Shown here piece after piece: positions 31,602 through 38,701 of a DNA stretch of 51,859 nt; within the stretch, counting starts at the first letter, position 1; the number at the start of each line of letters is the position of its first letter. The DNA comes from CAZVYS01 sp964630755. Lineage in GTDB: Bacteria > Patescibacteriota > Microgenomatia > UBA1400 > CG1-02-47-37. The position numbers and the translations under genes are program-made. The stretch is from assembly GCA_964630755.1 (NCBI GenBank), contig CAZVYS010000004.1, forward strand, positions 1 to 51,859, given 5' to 3'. The notes under the pieces were generated by a model that was not told the DNA's origin, searched no databases, and saw nothing but the letters and a program-made list of their open reading frames with translations.

Positions 31602-32231
31602 ATGAAGTTAGTAGTTGGATTAGGCAATCCTGGTCAGAAATACAAAAATACTCGGCATAACGTTGGGTTTTTAGTGGTGGATAGGTTGGCCCTGCATTCG
31701 CAGGGTAGGGGGCATTCGCCCCCCAAGATCTGCAAAGATTTTTTGACAAAGGGTATTCACCCTTTGATTATTGATAAGGGAATGGGAGAAGAAAAGGTTG
31801 TATTAGTGAAGCCACAGTTATTTATGAACAAGAGTGGAGTAGCTGTAAAGGCAATATTAAAAAAACATCCAAAAGTAAGTGGGGAAGATTTGTATATAGT
31901 TTATGACGATTTAGATATTGAGTTGGGGAAGTATAAGATTGGGGAGAAGGGGCCAAGAGAGCATAATGGCTTAAGGTCGATTTATGAGCAGATAGGGATT
32001 AAAGATTTTAAGCATGTGAGGATAGGAATAGACAATCGGCCCGGCATTCGCCGGGTAAAGCTTGCAAAGAATCAGAAGAGCAAGGGGTATTCACCCCTTG
32101 TAGCTATGGATAGAAGTCAGTGGATGACTGGAGAGGAATACGTATTAAGTAAATGGAAACCTGAAGAGAGGAAGAAGGTTAAAGAAGTAATTGAGAAAGT
32201 AGCTAGGGAGTTAAAAAATGTATTCTTTTGA
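31602..32231 (+). CDS. pth: Peptidyl-tRNA hydrolase with two repeat-derived segments
   Basis: 209 residues; releases peptides from stalled peptidyl-tRNA. The catalytic and substrate residues of the family are present: the first Asn in VGLGNPGQKY, the His in NTRHNVGF, the second Asn in QLFMNKSG, the Asp in VYDDLDI and the Asn in HNGLRSI. Copy 11 encodes LHSQGRGHSPPKICKDFLTK plus GIHPLIIDK after LVVDRLA. Copy 12 encodes RPGIRRVKLAKNQKSKGY and SPLVAMDR before YVLSKW. Both are in the variable surface loops of Pth. The 3' end overlaps the MFS gene by 14 bases. Confidence 0.95.
   Translation: MKLVVGLGNPGQKYKNTRHNVGFLVVDRLALHSQGRGHSPPKICKDFLTKGIHPLIIDKGMGEEKVVLVKPQLFMNKSGVAVKAILKKHPKVSGEDLYIVYDDLDIELGKYKIGEKGPREHNGLRSIYEQIGIKDFKHVRIGIDNRPGIRRVKLAKNQKSKGYSPLVAMDRSQWMTGEEYVLSKWKPEERKKVKEVIEKVARELKNVFF
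31690..31778 (+). repeat. Paired-hairpin element, copy 11 (two HP1), inside pth
   Basis: HP1a CCCTGC-ATTC-GCAGGG (31690-31705), HP1b GGGGGC-ATTC-GCCCCC (31708-31723), spacer CCAAGATCTGCAAAG, HP2 CAAAGGGT-ATTC-ACCCTTTG (31747-31766), tail ATTATTGATAAG. The two adjacent HP1 units have different stems, so they did not arise by a simple recent duplication. Confidence 0.96.
32040..32112 (+). repeat. Paired-hairpin element, copy 12, inside pth
   Basis: HP1 CCCGGC-ATTC-GCCGGG (32040-32055), spacer TAAAGCTTGCAAAG, HP2 CAAGGGGT-ATTC-ACCCCTTG (32081-32100), tail TAGCTATGGATAG. HP2 is read in a different codon phase from most copies (GGG-TAT-TCA), which is possible because this stem lacks the TGA found in GAATGAT. 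Confidence 0.95.
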
Positions 32232-33405
32232 TCGGATGTTGCATCAGTGGAATTTAAGTAAGCGGAGGCCAACCGGCTTTGAGGCTTTGTCGATTAATTT
32301 TGCTATATCTCAAATAGCCTCTGGAATGCTAGGCACTTTTGGAGTCTTGTATATTTATTCTTTAGGTAAAGATTTGCTTACTGGTTTAAGTTGGATATTA
32401 ATGTTTTTTGGACTTCAGAGGTTAGTGGTAATAATTTGCTCACCAATGGTAGCTAAAGGAATAGCTAGAATTGGTTATCGGTGGATGATGGTTTGGGGTC
32501 TTTTAAGCTTGGCGGCAAAATCTTGGCTAATGATGATGGTAGATAGTTATGGTTGGTGGTTATTAGTTCCGGCTTTGATATTAGGAGGTTTTTCGATTGC
32601 TGGTTATTATTTAGGTTATCATGGGATATTTTTGGATGATAATGACGATGAAAAGATTGGTGAGCAGGCAGGATTGGTGACGATGGCGGGTAGGTTGGCT
32701 TTGATGGTGTCACCGGTTTTGGCTGGTTTTTTAGTTCAAGGTTATGGATTTGGAGCGATGTTTGGAGTGGCAACTGGGTTACTTTTAATATCTTTGGGGC
32801 CACTTTTTTTGATGCCGCATCATAAACATCAAAGAAGTGATTTTAAGATGAAGCAAGTATTTAAGCTATTAAAGAAGAAACAGGGTTTTTCTCCAGAGGT
32901 GGTTTGGTGGCATTTAGAAAACGGGATTCAGGCTTTCTTTTGGCCGGTTTTATTGTTTATATTGATTGGTAGTTATAGCAATTTTGGATTAGTAAATGGA
33001 GCTGTAATGTTAATCAGCAGCTTGGCTGTGTTTTATGCAGGCAAGATTTATGATAAGCGACCGTTAAGAAGAGGTCGGTGGTTAGCTACAGGATTGGTGT
33101 CAGTAAGTGATTTATTAAGGTTTGTGGCTCCTAGTGGTTTAATGGCCATTGGAGCGGATAGTTTTAACCGACTGGTAAGTCCGTTTTGGTGGATGAAGAT
33201 TAGAAGAAGGTCGCTTTTAGCTGGTGAGAAAGTTAAAGCGATGGTGTTTGCAGTGGCTTGGGAATGGGCAGTATCAACAGGATATTTGGCAAGTTTAGTG
33301 GTTGGGTATTGTTTGCTTAGATTTAGCAATGGTCAGTGGCCTTGGTTGGTGGTGCCAGCGATTATAGGAATAGTATGGGGGTCAAAGAATGTTGAAGAAA
33401 GGTAA
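32218..33405 (+). CDS. MFS-type membrane transporter
   Basis: 395 residues with about eleven or twelve hydrophobic helices, for example ISQIASGMLGTFGVLYIYSL, LALMVSPVLAGFLVQGYGFG and WLVVPAIIGIVWGS. The pattern of two six-helix halves joined by a hydrophilic loop (LMPHHKHQRSDFKMKQVFKL) fits the major facilitator superfamily. The substrate is unknown. It overlaps pth at the start (14 bases) and a small unknown gene at the end (17 bases), so the set is one transcription unit. Confidence 0.75.
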   Translation: MYSFDRMLHQWNLSKRRPTGFEALSINFAISQIASGMLGTFGVLYIYSLGKDLLTGLSWILMFFGLQRLVVIICSPMVAKGIARIGYRWMMVWGLLSLAAKSWLMMMVDSYGWWLLVPALILGGFSIAGYYLGYHGIFLDDNDDEKIGEQAGLVTMAGRLALMVSPVLAGFLVQGYGFGAMFGVATGLLLISLGPLFLMPHHKHQRSDFKMKQVFKLLKKKQGFSPEVVWWHLENGIQAFFWPVLLFILIGSYSNFGLVNGAVMLISSLAVFYAGKIYDKRPLRRGRWLATGLVSVSDLLRFVAPSGLMAIGADSFNRLVSPFWWMKIRRRSLLAGEKVKAMVFAVAWEWAVSTGYLASLVVGYCLLRFSNGQWPWLVVPAIIGIVWGSKNVEER

Positions 33406-33676
33406 GAAGCCTAAAGCAGTTGGTGATTTGTTAGGCAAAGTTGTTTTAGGTAAGAACAAGTATATATCTCGAGAGTTTCAGGACTATGGATACAGGCTAG
33501 CTGAAGCAATGGGGGATGTGAAGCAGGCCTCGCTATATATTAAGTTAGCCAAAGAAACCCCTAGAGCTTGGCTTGAGCAAGCTAAAAATTTTGTAAAAGA
33601 TGCAGAGAATGTTAGAAGTAAGCCAAGACTATTTATGTGGAAGTTAAAGCAGATTAAAGACGAGAAGAGAAAATGA
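33389..33676 (+). CDS. Small basic hypothetical protein
   Basis: 95 residues, strongly basic. It is predominantly helical: LGKVVLGKNKYISREFQDYG, EAMGDVKQASLYIKLAKETP and AWLEQAKNFVKDAENVRSKP. No family recognised with certainty; short proteins of this type are common in CPR operons. It is embedded between the MFS gene and acylphosphatase with overlaps of 17 and 4 bases, which supports its reality. Confidence 0.65.
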   Translation: MLKKGKKPKAVGDLLGKVVLGKNKYISREFQDYGYRLAEAMGDVKQASLYIKLAKETPRAWLEQAKNFVKDAENVRSKPRLFMWKLKQIKDEKRK

Positions 33677-33915
33677 AAAAAGTAAGAGTGTTAGTTCAAG
33701 GTCAAGTGCAGAGGGTGGGTTTTCGGTACTGGACAAAGGGTAAGCTTAACAAGTTTAAGATTGAAGGTGAGGTGTGGAATAATGAGGATGGAACAGTCGG
33801 GGTAGAGTTTGAAGGGGATGAAAAACAGATTGAAAAAATGATGGAGATTCTTAAGAAAGGCCCGCCTTTGGCAAAGGTGCGGCATGTTGATATACTTAAA
33901 TTAGATGAAGTTTAG
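33673..33915 (+). CDS. acyP: Acylphosphatase
   Basis: 80 residues; hydrolyses acyl phosphates. The N-terminal motif is VRVLVQGQVQRVGFRYW, containing the catalytic Arg of the VGFR loop (the usual VQGVGFR has Arg in place of the Gly here). The catalytic Asn lies in GEVWNNEDGTVGVEFEG. The C-terminal strand is AKVRHVDILKLD. It overlaps the preceding gene by ATGA and the next reading frame by 11 bases. Confidence 0.93.
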   Translation: MKKVRVLVQGQVQRVGFRYWTKGKLNKFKIEGEVWNNEDGTVGVEFEGDEKQIEKMMEILKKGPPLAKVRHVDILKLDEV

Positions 33916-34479
33916 ATTTAGGAAAGCCTATTTTGTGTTGATAGGATATTTAGTTGGAGTATTGGGGTTGCTTTTGATTAGGAGTGAGTTGTTTTTGCCA
34001 AGAGAATGGTTTGGGGTAGTTACGTTGGTAATTGGTGGTTTGTTGGGTTGGAGCTTGGTTTGGTTTGATAGATTGCCTATATTTATATTCTTCATCCTGA
34101 AGCTCAGATATCTCAATATGTGCAGCATCAAGTGAAACAGAGGAGATTTAGGCAAGCTTTTGAGGTGATTGAGCAGAGGGCAGCTGAGATGGATAAATTA
34201 ACAACCAGAAGCGTGTTGTTTCAATCAGCTTGGGTAGTGTTGGCTTTGTTTGCGATTACCTCAGTAGCTGGTTGGTTTGGGAAAGCTTTAGTTATGTGCG
34301 TGGGTTTAAGAACGCTATATGATAACTGGCAAGAATATTTAGTAGATAGGCTTAAGTTAAAACNNNNNNNNNNAGGCTTGTTTTGGCAAGTTAAGCGAGA
34401 AATGAGCGATCAAGAGCTGAAATGGTATATGTATGGAATGAGTGGGGTGTTTTTATGGTTAAGCTGGTTAATAGTTTAG
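33905..34479 (+). pseudogene. Membrane protein gene broken by a frameshift near 34076 and an N gap
   Basis: The first frame encodes two membrane helices (AYFVLIGYLVGVLGLLLI and WFGVVTLVIGGLLGWSLVWF) and would stop at 34135. The other frame continues naturally from DRL as AYIYILHPEAQISQYVQHQV, then FRQAFEVIEQRAAEMDKL, further membrane helices, and ends at 34479. One missing base near 34073-34078 explains the break. A 10-N gap sits inside the second part at 34364-34373, so an assembly error is at least as likely as a true mutation. Function unknown; it precedes lgt. Confidence 0.6.
34364..34373. other. Assembly gap (10 N)
   Basis: Ten N bases inside the broken membrane-protein gene. The true gap length is unknown, so the reading frame across it is arbitrary. 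Confidence 0.99.
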
Positions 34480-34480
34480 C

Positions 34481-35296
34481 ATGTTTGCGGTTGGGCCATT
34501 AATGTTTCATGTATATGGTTTGTTAATCGGATTAGGAATTCTTCTTGGAGCTTATGTGGGAGCAAAAGTAGTTAAAGTAAAAATGGATGAGGTGTTTGAT
34601 GGATTGATTTATGTAGTAGCGGGAGGCTTGATAGGGGCGAGGCTTTATCATGTTATAGATTTTGGGCATCATTATTTGAAAAATCCGATGGAGATAGTTA
34701 AGCTTTGGCATGGAGGAATGGGGATCTATGGAGGAATGGTGGGAGGTTTATTAGGTTTGATGGTTTGGCCCGGCATTCGCCGGGTAAATTCTGCCCGGCA
34801 TTCGCCGGGTAAACAAGTAAAAAAAATTATGAGTAAAGGGCATTCACCCTTTACAGCTATAAATAAGAAAAAGTTATTGAAATATCTAGACGTGGTGGGG
34901 CTTGGGTTGCCAGTTGGGCAAGCAGTTGGGAGATGGGGAAACTATTTTAATCAAGAGCTTTATGGTGAGCCAACTTTATTGCCATGGGGAATATTGATAA
35001 AGCCAGAAAATAGATTGATGCCAGTGGTTGATTATGAGAGATTTCATCCGTTGTTTTTGTATGAAAGTTTATGGGCGCTTGTAGGCTTGGGGGTGTTGAT
35101 GTGGTTGGTTAAGCTAAAGAAAATTAAACTTGGTAAAGGGAGAGTGTTAATTACTTATTTAGGATGGTATGGGATAGGAAGATTTTTGCTGGAGTTCTTA
35201 AGACTAGAAGCTTGGTTACTAGGGGGAGTGAATATAGCTCAGGTGATTAGCTTGGGCTTGGTGGGTTTGGCGGTTTGGTTTTGGTTAAAGAAATAG
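34481..35296 (+). CDS. lgt: Prolipoprotein diacylglyceryl transferase with a repeat-derived loop
   Basis: 271 residues, multi-spanning. It transfers diacylglycerol from phosphatidylglycerol to the lipobox Cys of prolipoproteins. Motifs: FHVYGLLIGLGILLG at the first helix, GGLIGARLYHV, WHGGMGIYGGMVGG with the conserved His, the Lgt signature GRWGNYFNQELYG, FHPLFLYES, and a late GWYGIGRFLLEFLR with the essential Arg. Copy 13 encodes WPGIRRVNSARHSPGKQV and SKGHSPFTA in a loop after the fourth helix, before the LDVVGLGLPVGQA helix. It starts 1 base after the broken membrane gene. Confidence 0.95.
   Translation: MFAVGPLMFHVYGLLIGLGILLGAYVGAKVVKVKMDEVFDGLIYVVAGGLIGARLYHVIDFGHHYLKNPMEIVKLWHGGMGIYGGMVGGLLGLMVWPGIRRVNSARHSPGKQVKKIMSKGHSPFTAINKKKLLKYLDVVGLGLPVGQAVGRWGNYFNQELYGEPTLLPWGILIKPENRLMPVVDYERFHPLFLYESLWALVGLGVLMWLVKLKKIKLGKGRVLITYLGWYGIGRFLLEFLRLEAWLLGGVNIAQVISLGLVGLAVWFWLKK
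34769..34866 (+). repeat. Paired-hairpin element, copy 13 (two HP1), inside lgt
   Basis: HP1a and HP1b both CCCGGC-ATTC-GCCGGG (34769-34784 and 34794-34809, 25 bases apart), spacer TAAACAAGTAAAAAA, HP2 GTAAAGGGC-ATTC-ACCCTTTAC (34833-34854, one C-A mismatch next to the loop), tail AGCTATAAATAAG. The two HP1 units are read in two different codon phases. Confidence 0.95.
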
Positions 35297-35309
35297 CTTG
35301 GGGTATAAT
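35281..35309 (+). promoter_or_regulatory. Promoter inside the 3' end of lgt
   Basis: TTGGTT (35281-35286), a 17-base spacer, then TATAAT (35304-35309). The next ATG is at 35321, predicting a leader of about 5 bases. Confidence 0.75.
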
Positions 35310-35320
35310 TTGACTGATAT

Positions 35321-35845
35321 ATGATTTTTCATACTTTAGTTGATGAATCTCAATCTTTAAAAGAAGTTAAGATGCCTTCATCAGGTATGGATTTAGCCAA
35401 TAAAATCCTTGAGCCTAGTCCTTTCCCTCTTTCTAATGGTTTTGAATTGACTGTTGATCAAGATGCTGAAAAGGATCGGATGACTGTTGTTTTTCAAAAA
35501 CCAGACACATCACCATTAGTGATTACACAACCTTTAACAATGTCTCCTGATATACAAATTCAAGAAACTTCAGTAGGTTTTGAGCTCCATCATGGTGAAA
35601 ATACTACTGTTACTTTAACTTCTGTTGATGAAGGTAAGCGATGGCAAGTAGTTGGTCAATTAGGCGGTTCTCCATTGGAACAAACTAAGGTTTATCAGGC
35701 TGAATACGAAGTTAGTCATGATGTACACCCTCATGGTGTTTTGTTGACTAGAGATTCAAATGCTGAACCAGAACATTGGTTTGAACATCCAGTTACTCCA
35801 ATACATACTTATGAAGAAGGTCCGGAAACAGAATTTGAAGATTAA
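35321..35845 (+). CDS. Hypothetical protein of atypical composition
   Basis: 174 residues, acidic, no recognised family. The sequence is beta-rich (FELTVDQDAEKDRMTVVFQK, VGFELHHGENTTVTLTSVDE) with a His/Glu-rich C-terminal tail (EHWFEHPVTPIHTYEEGPET). No signal peptide or membrane segment. The coding strand is much richer in C and T than the surrounding plus-strand genes, which are strongly purine-biased. This difference suggests a recent arrival, a former minus-strand location or a different selective regime. It has its own promoter. Confidence 0.6.
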   Translation: MIFHTLVDESQSLKEVKMPSSGMDLANKILEPSPFPLSNGFELTVDQDAEKDRMTVVFQKPDTSPLVITQPLTMSPDIQIQETSVGFELHHGENTTVTLTSVDEGKRWQVVGQLGGSPLEQTKVYQAEYEVSHDVHPHGVLLTRDSNAEPEHWFEHPVTPIHTYEEGPETEFED

Positions 35846-35888
35846 TTGTCTTTTTGTAGATACCAACTAGTTGGATTCGGAGTTTAGC

Positions 35889-35916
35889 TTGACAGAAAAA
35901 TGAGGTGTGGCATAAT
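35889..35916 (+). promoter_or_regulatory. Promoter of pyrH
   Basis: TTGACA (35889-35894), a 16-base spacer, then CATAAT (35911-35916). The predicted transcription start near 35923 coincides with the foot of a stable hairpin. Confidence 0.75.
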
Positions 35917-35919
35917 GTG

Positions 35920-35950
35920 AAAGGTGCGGGCAATCAGCGCCGCACTTTTT
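35920..35950 (+). other. 5'-terminal stem-loop of the pyrH message
   Basis: GTGCGG (35924-35929) pairs with CCGCAC (35940-35945), extended by A-T pairs and followed by TTTTT, just before the ATG at 35956. At the very 5' end of a message it would most simply act as a stabiliser; by shape it could also be an attenuator. Confidence 0.65.
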
Positions 35951-35955
35951 AAAAT

Positions 35956-36675
35956 ATGATGATGAAAGTAAAACCAAATACTTTTGTTTTATCCCTTGGG
36001 GGATCAATTTTTGCCCCGAATGGAAAACAGAAGGGAATAGATATTGATTACCTTCATAAATTTGAGAAGTTTATCCGTCAACAAGTCGCCAAAAAGAGGC
36101 GATTTTTTATTGTCACTGGTGGTGGTTATACAGCTAGGGAGTATAGAGATGCGGCGGCAAAAGCAGCTGGAAAGCAAGATATTGCTGATGAGGATTTAGA
36201 CTGGTTGGGAGTGCATGCGACTAGGTTAAATGCGCATTTATTTAGAACAATTTTTAGAGATATTGCTCATCCGTATATTTTAAAACACTATGATTTAATA
36301 GATAAAAAAGCAATTACACCAGTAGTGATTTGTGCTGGTTGGAAACCGGGTTGGTCAAGCGATTATTGTGCAGTAATGGCAGCAAATGATTATGGAATTA
36401 AGACGGTGATTAATCTTTCTAATATTGATTATGTTTTTGACAAGGATCCGCATAAGTATAAGACGGCAAAAAGAATTGAAAAGATGAGTTGGAATGAGAT
36501 GATTAAGATTGTGGGCAAGAAATGGGAGCCAGGATTAAACGCTCCGTTTGATCCGGTAGCTTGTAGGGCGGCTAAAGAAATGAAAGTGAAAGTGGTGGTT
36601 TGTAACGGAAGAAACTTTAAGAACGTAGAGAAGGTTTTAGAGGGCAAAGAATTCAAAGGAACGATAATTGAGTAG
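35956..36675 (+). CDS. pyrH: UMP kinase, archaeal-type amino-acid-kinase family
   Basis: 239 residues; phosphorylates UMP to UDP. TFVLSLGGSIFAP is the N-terminal ATP-loop, FFIVTGGGYTAREYRDAA the UMP-binding Gly loop, CAGWKPGWSSDYCAVMAAND the substrate site, VINLSNIDYVFDKDPHKY the nucleotide-binding loop and NAPFDPVACRAAKE the late UMP-binding part. The short length and the KAAG...DLDWLGVHATRLNA segment resemble archaeal PyrH. Three ATGs in a row occur at the start. The stop overlaps the possible upstream start of the MtaB-like gene. Confidence 0.93.
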   Translation: MMMKVKPNTFVLSLGGSIFAPNGKQKGIDIDYLHKFEKFIRQQVAKKRRFFIVTGGGYTAREYRDAAAKAAGKQDIADEDLDWLGVHATRLNAHLFRTIFRDIAHPYILKHYDLIDKKAITPVVICAGWKPGWSSDYCAVMAANDYGIKTVINLSNIDYVFDKDPHKYKTAKRIEKMSWNEMIKIVGKKWEPGLNAPFDPVACRAAKEMKVKVVVCNGRNFKNVEKVLEGKEFKGTIIE

Positions 36676-36679
36676 GCAG

Positions 36680-37033
36680 ATGAAGGTTTTTTTGACTAGA
36701 TACTTAGGATGTAGGCTTAATGTGGCGGAGTTAATGGATATAGAAGAGGAGTTAGAAAAGAGTGGGTGGAAAAGGGGGGATAAGCCTAGTTTAGTGGTTA
36801 TTAATTCATGCGCGGTTACTAGAAAAGCTGAGAAAGAAACTAGACAGTTGATTAGGAAGATGAGGCGAGAGTATTCAAAGGCTAAGTTGGTAGTGACTGG
36901 TTGTTTTGTGGGTTATGACAAGTTAAGTGAACAAGCGAAAAAGATGAAAAAAGAAGCAGATCTGTGGGTTCTGAATAAAGATAAAGACAAGATAGAAAGT
37001 TACATAAAAAGTAACGATCGTTACAAGATATGA
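36680..37033 (+). CDS. MtaB/MiaB-like methylthiotransferase, N-terminal half
   Basis: 117 residues from the ATG at 36680 (a TTG at 36668 overlapping pyrH is possible). This is the UPF0004 domain that binds the auxiliary 4Fe-4S cluster in radical-SAM methylthiotransferases acting on tRNA position 37. All three cluster Cys are present: YLGCRLN, INSCAVT and VTGCFVG. The frame ends with TGA directly overlapping the ATG of the second half (ATGA), so the protein is made as two polypeptides or has suffered a one-base frameshift. A 14-base palindrome (37011-37024) lies just before the break. Confidence 0.8.
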   Translation: MKVFLTRYLGCRLNVAELMDIEEELEKSGWKRGDKPSLVVINSCAVTRKAEKETRQLIRKMRREYSKAKLVVTGCFVGYDKLSEQAKKMKKEADLWVLNKDKDKIESYIKSNDRYKI

Positions 37034-37719
37034 AAGAAAGAAGGAAGAGGTTTATTAAGATTCAAGATGGTTGTGATAAGTTTTGTTATTATTGCTTGAC
37101 TGTTCATCGACGAGGTAGGTCAAAGAGTTTATCAATTGAAAGGATTGTTGAGCAGGTTATAAAAGCGGAAAACAATGGCAAAGAACAAGCTATTTTAACA
37201 GGGGTGGATGTGGGGGATTTTAAGCCAAGTTTGAGCAAGCTATTAACGGAAGTATTGGGGATGACTGAGGAGATTTTGATTGGTTTTGGGTCGGTTAATT
37301 TAGTGGGGGTGACTGATGAGTTGATTAAGTTGTGGAGAGAAAATCAGGATAGAATGGTTAATTATCTACATATACCACTACAATCGGGATGTAACGAAAC
37401 ACTTAAGCGAATGAATCGGAAACATACGATTAAGGAGTATATAAAAGCAGTTGAGAAGTTAAGAGATGAGATAAAAGAAATTAAGATTGGAACTGATGTG
37501 ATGGTGGGGTATCCGGGAGAGACAGGGGAAGAATTTGGGGAAAGTTTTAAGAATATAAAGAAGTTTAAGCTGGATAAACTACATGTGTTTAGATATTCAG
37601 AGCGAAAGGAGACAGTGGCTGAAAAAAAAGGCAAGGAGTGGGGATTGGTGAGTGAAGAGGAGAAAAAAAAGCGAGCGGAGTTGATGAGGGGGTTAGGCAA
37701 ATATACAATAAAAGTATGA
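37030..37719 (+). CDS. MtaB/MiaB-like methylthiotransferase, radical-SAM half
   Basis: 229 residues. FIKIQDGCDKFCYYCLTVHRRG contains the CxxxCxxC radical-SAM cluster motif. Other blocks are EQAILTGVDVGDF, HIPLQSGCNETLKRMNRKHT and IGTDVMVGYPGETGEEF, in standard order. The C-terminal TRAM RNA-binding domain found in most MiaB/MtaB enzymes is missing; the protein ends GLGKYTIKV. All catalytic Cys in both halves are intact, so a functional split enzyme joined by ATGA coupling is credible. The 3' end holds the promoter of the next gene. Confidence 0.82.
   Translation: MKERRKRFIKIQDGCDKFCYYCLTVHRRGRSKSLSIERIVEQVIKAENNGKEQAILTGVDVGDFKPSLSKLLTEVLGMTEEILIGFGSVNLVGVTDELIKLWRENQDRMVNYLHIPLQSGCNETLKRMNRKHTIKEYIKAVEKLRDEIKEIKIGTDVMVGYPGETGEEFGESFKNIKKFKLDKLHVFRYSERKETVAEKKGKEWGLVSEEEKKKRAELMRGLGKYTIKV
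37681..37709 (+). promoter_or_regulatory. Promoter inside the MtaB-like gene
   Basis: TTGATG (37681-37686), a 17-base spacer, TACAAT (37704-37709), and an ATG 6 bases later: a leaderless arrangement. Confidence 0.7.
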
Positions 37720-38099
37720 CTGAAGAAAAAAGTAGCATTGATTTAATGGATAGTCTAGGATATTCAGCTAAAGAAGATAGGAAAAAATGGAACGTTGAAT
37801 TGGCTGGAGAGCAATTTGAGTTAGGGCCAAGAATGTTTAGATTAATGAATTCATTGATGAAGGTTGGCTCTGGTGTTTTTTCTGATCATCAGTTGTTTAA
37901 AATTCAGACAACAGAGAAAGAATCTCTTTCTGGATCTGGGAGTGGAACTAATGTTAGAACTTTCAAAAGCAAAATGGATGAGATGTTCGGAACTGATATT
38001 CTATTTTCCAGAGGTGTTTTGCCTGAAGATCATCCTGATAGAAAAGGGAAGAGAGTAAAGGGTTGGAATTGGACTCCTGAAAATTTATTAAAGGATTGA
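37716..38099 (+). CDS. Putative winged-helix protein
   Basis: 127 residues. The segment FELGPRMFRLMNSLMKVGSGVFSDHQLFKI, followed by VRTFKSKMDEMFGTDILFSRG and then GWNWTP, looks like the C-terminal winged helix of OmpR-type regulators (strand, helix, recognition helix 'VRTFKSKMDEMF', wing). No receiver domain is present. I cannot name a family. It is located just upstream of the CsoR-family gene but has its own leaderless promoter; it might be a small regulator. Confidence 0.5.
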   Translation: MTEEKSSIDLMDSLGYSAKEDRKKWNVELAGEQFELGPRMFRLMNSLMKVGSGVFSDHQLFKIQTTEKESLSGSGSGTNVRTFKSKMDEMFGTDILFSRGVLPEDHPDRKGKRVKGWNWTPENLLKD

Positions 38100-38134
38100 C
38101 AAATTAATAATAACTAGTATACTAGGGGGGAGTA
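38096..38134 (+). promoter_or_regulatory. csoR-like/trx promoter with TACT-G6-AGTA operator
   Basis: TTGACA (38096-38101), a 16-base spacer and TATACT (38118-38123). TACTAGGGGGGAGTA spans 38120-38134, covering the end of the -10, the predicted transcription start and the first base of the ATG at 38134. A TACT, G-tract, AGTA box is the type recognised by RcnR/CsoR-family repressors, so the downstream gene is probably autorepressed. Confidence 0.78.
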
Positions 38135-38367
38135 TGGATGAGATAGAAAAATCATTGAAACGAGCCGAGGGGCAAGTGAGAGGGATACAGAAGATGTATG
38201 CTGATTCTAAGCCTTGTTTAAAAATAGTCCAACAGATCGCGGCAGCCAGAGAGGCATTGGGTAGAGTGGGTAGAGAGATGTTAAAAAGAGAAGCCACCAG
38301 ATGCATGACAGACGAGAAAGAAAAACAAAAATTTGAGAAAATATTAAAACAATTATTTAAGTCATAA
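38134..38367 (+). CDS. CsoR/CstR-family repressor
   Basis: 77 residues, all-helical. EKSLKRAEGQVRGIQKMYAD is the family signature helix. The sensing positions of CsoR (Cys-His-Cys spaced 25 and 4) are C28, E53 and C57 here. Both Cys are kept, but the copper-binding His is Glu. Loss of the His with retention of both Cys is typical of CstR-type persulfide/thiol sensors rather than copper sensors. The gene is directly followed by thioredoxin (10 bases) and thioredoxin reductase, so a thiol-redox signal is the simplest reading. Confidence 0.85.
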   Translation: MDEIEKSLKRAEGQVRGIQKMYADSKPCLKIVQQIAAAREALGRVGREMLKREATRCMTDEKEKQKFEKILKQLFKS

Positions 38368-38377
38368 GGAGATTAAT

Positions 38378-38701
38378 ATGGCAGCATTATTTACAGATAA
38401 AGATTTTGAAGAGAAAGTATTAAAGGCTAAACTACCAGTGTTTGTAGACTTTTATGCGGACTGGTGTGGTCCATGCAAGATGGCAGCTCCGATTATTGAT
38501 GAGCTTTCAGAAGAATACAAAGATAAACTGGTAATTGGTAAAGTCGATGTGGATGCAAATAAAGAATATTCTGGCAAGTTTGGAGTAATGAGTATTCCAA
38601 CTGTAATTATGTTTAAGGATGGCAAAGAGGTTGACAGAATGACTGGGTTTAAAGGTAAAGAGGGGTATGTAGAGATGATTAAGAAAGTGTTGGGAGCTTA
38701 A
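38378..38701 (+). CDS. trxA: Thioredoxin
   Basis: 107 residues. Active site DWCGPCK with C30 and C33, preceded by VFVDFYA; the cis-Pro loop is MSIPTVI near residue 74, followed by FKDGKEVDRMTGF. The length and motifs are standard for a cytoplasmic thioredoxin. A good AAGGAGAT ribosome-binding site precedes the ATG. The stop codon directly abuts the trxB start, and the preceding gene is the CsoR/CstR-type repressor. Confidence 0.97.
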   Translation: MAALFTDKDFEEKVLKAKLPVFVDFYADWCGPCKMAAPIIDELSEEYKDKLVIGKVDVDANKEYSGKFGVMSIPTVIMFKDGKEVDRMTGFKGKEGYVEMIKKVLGA

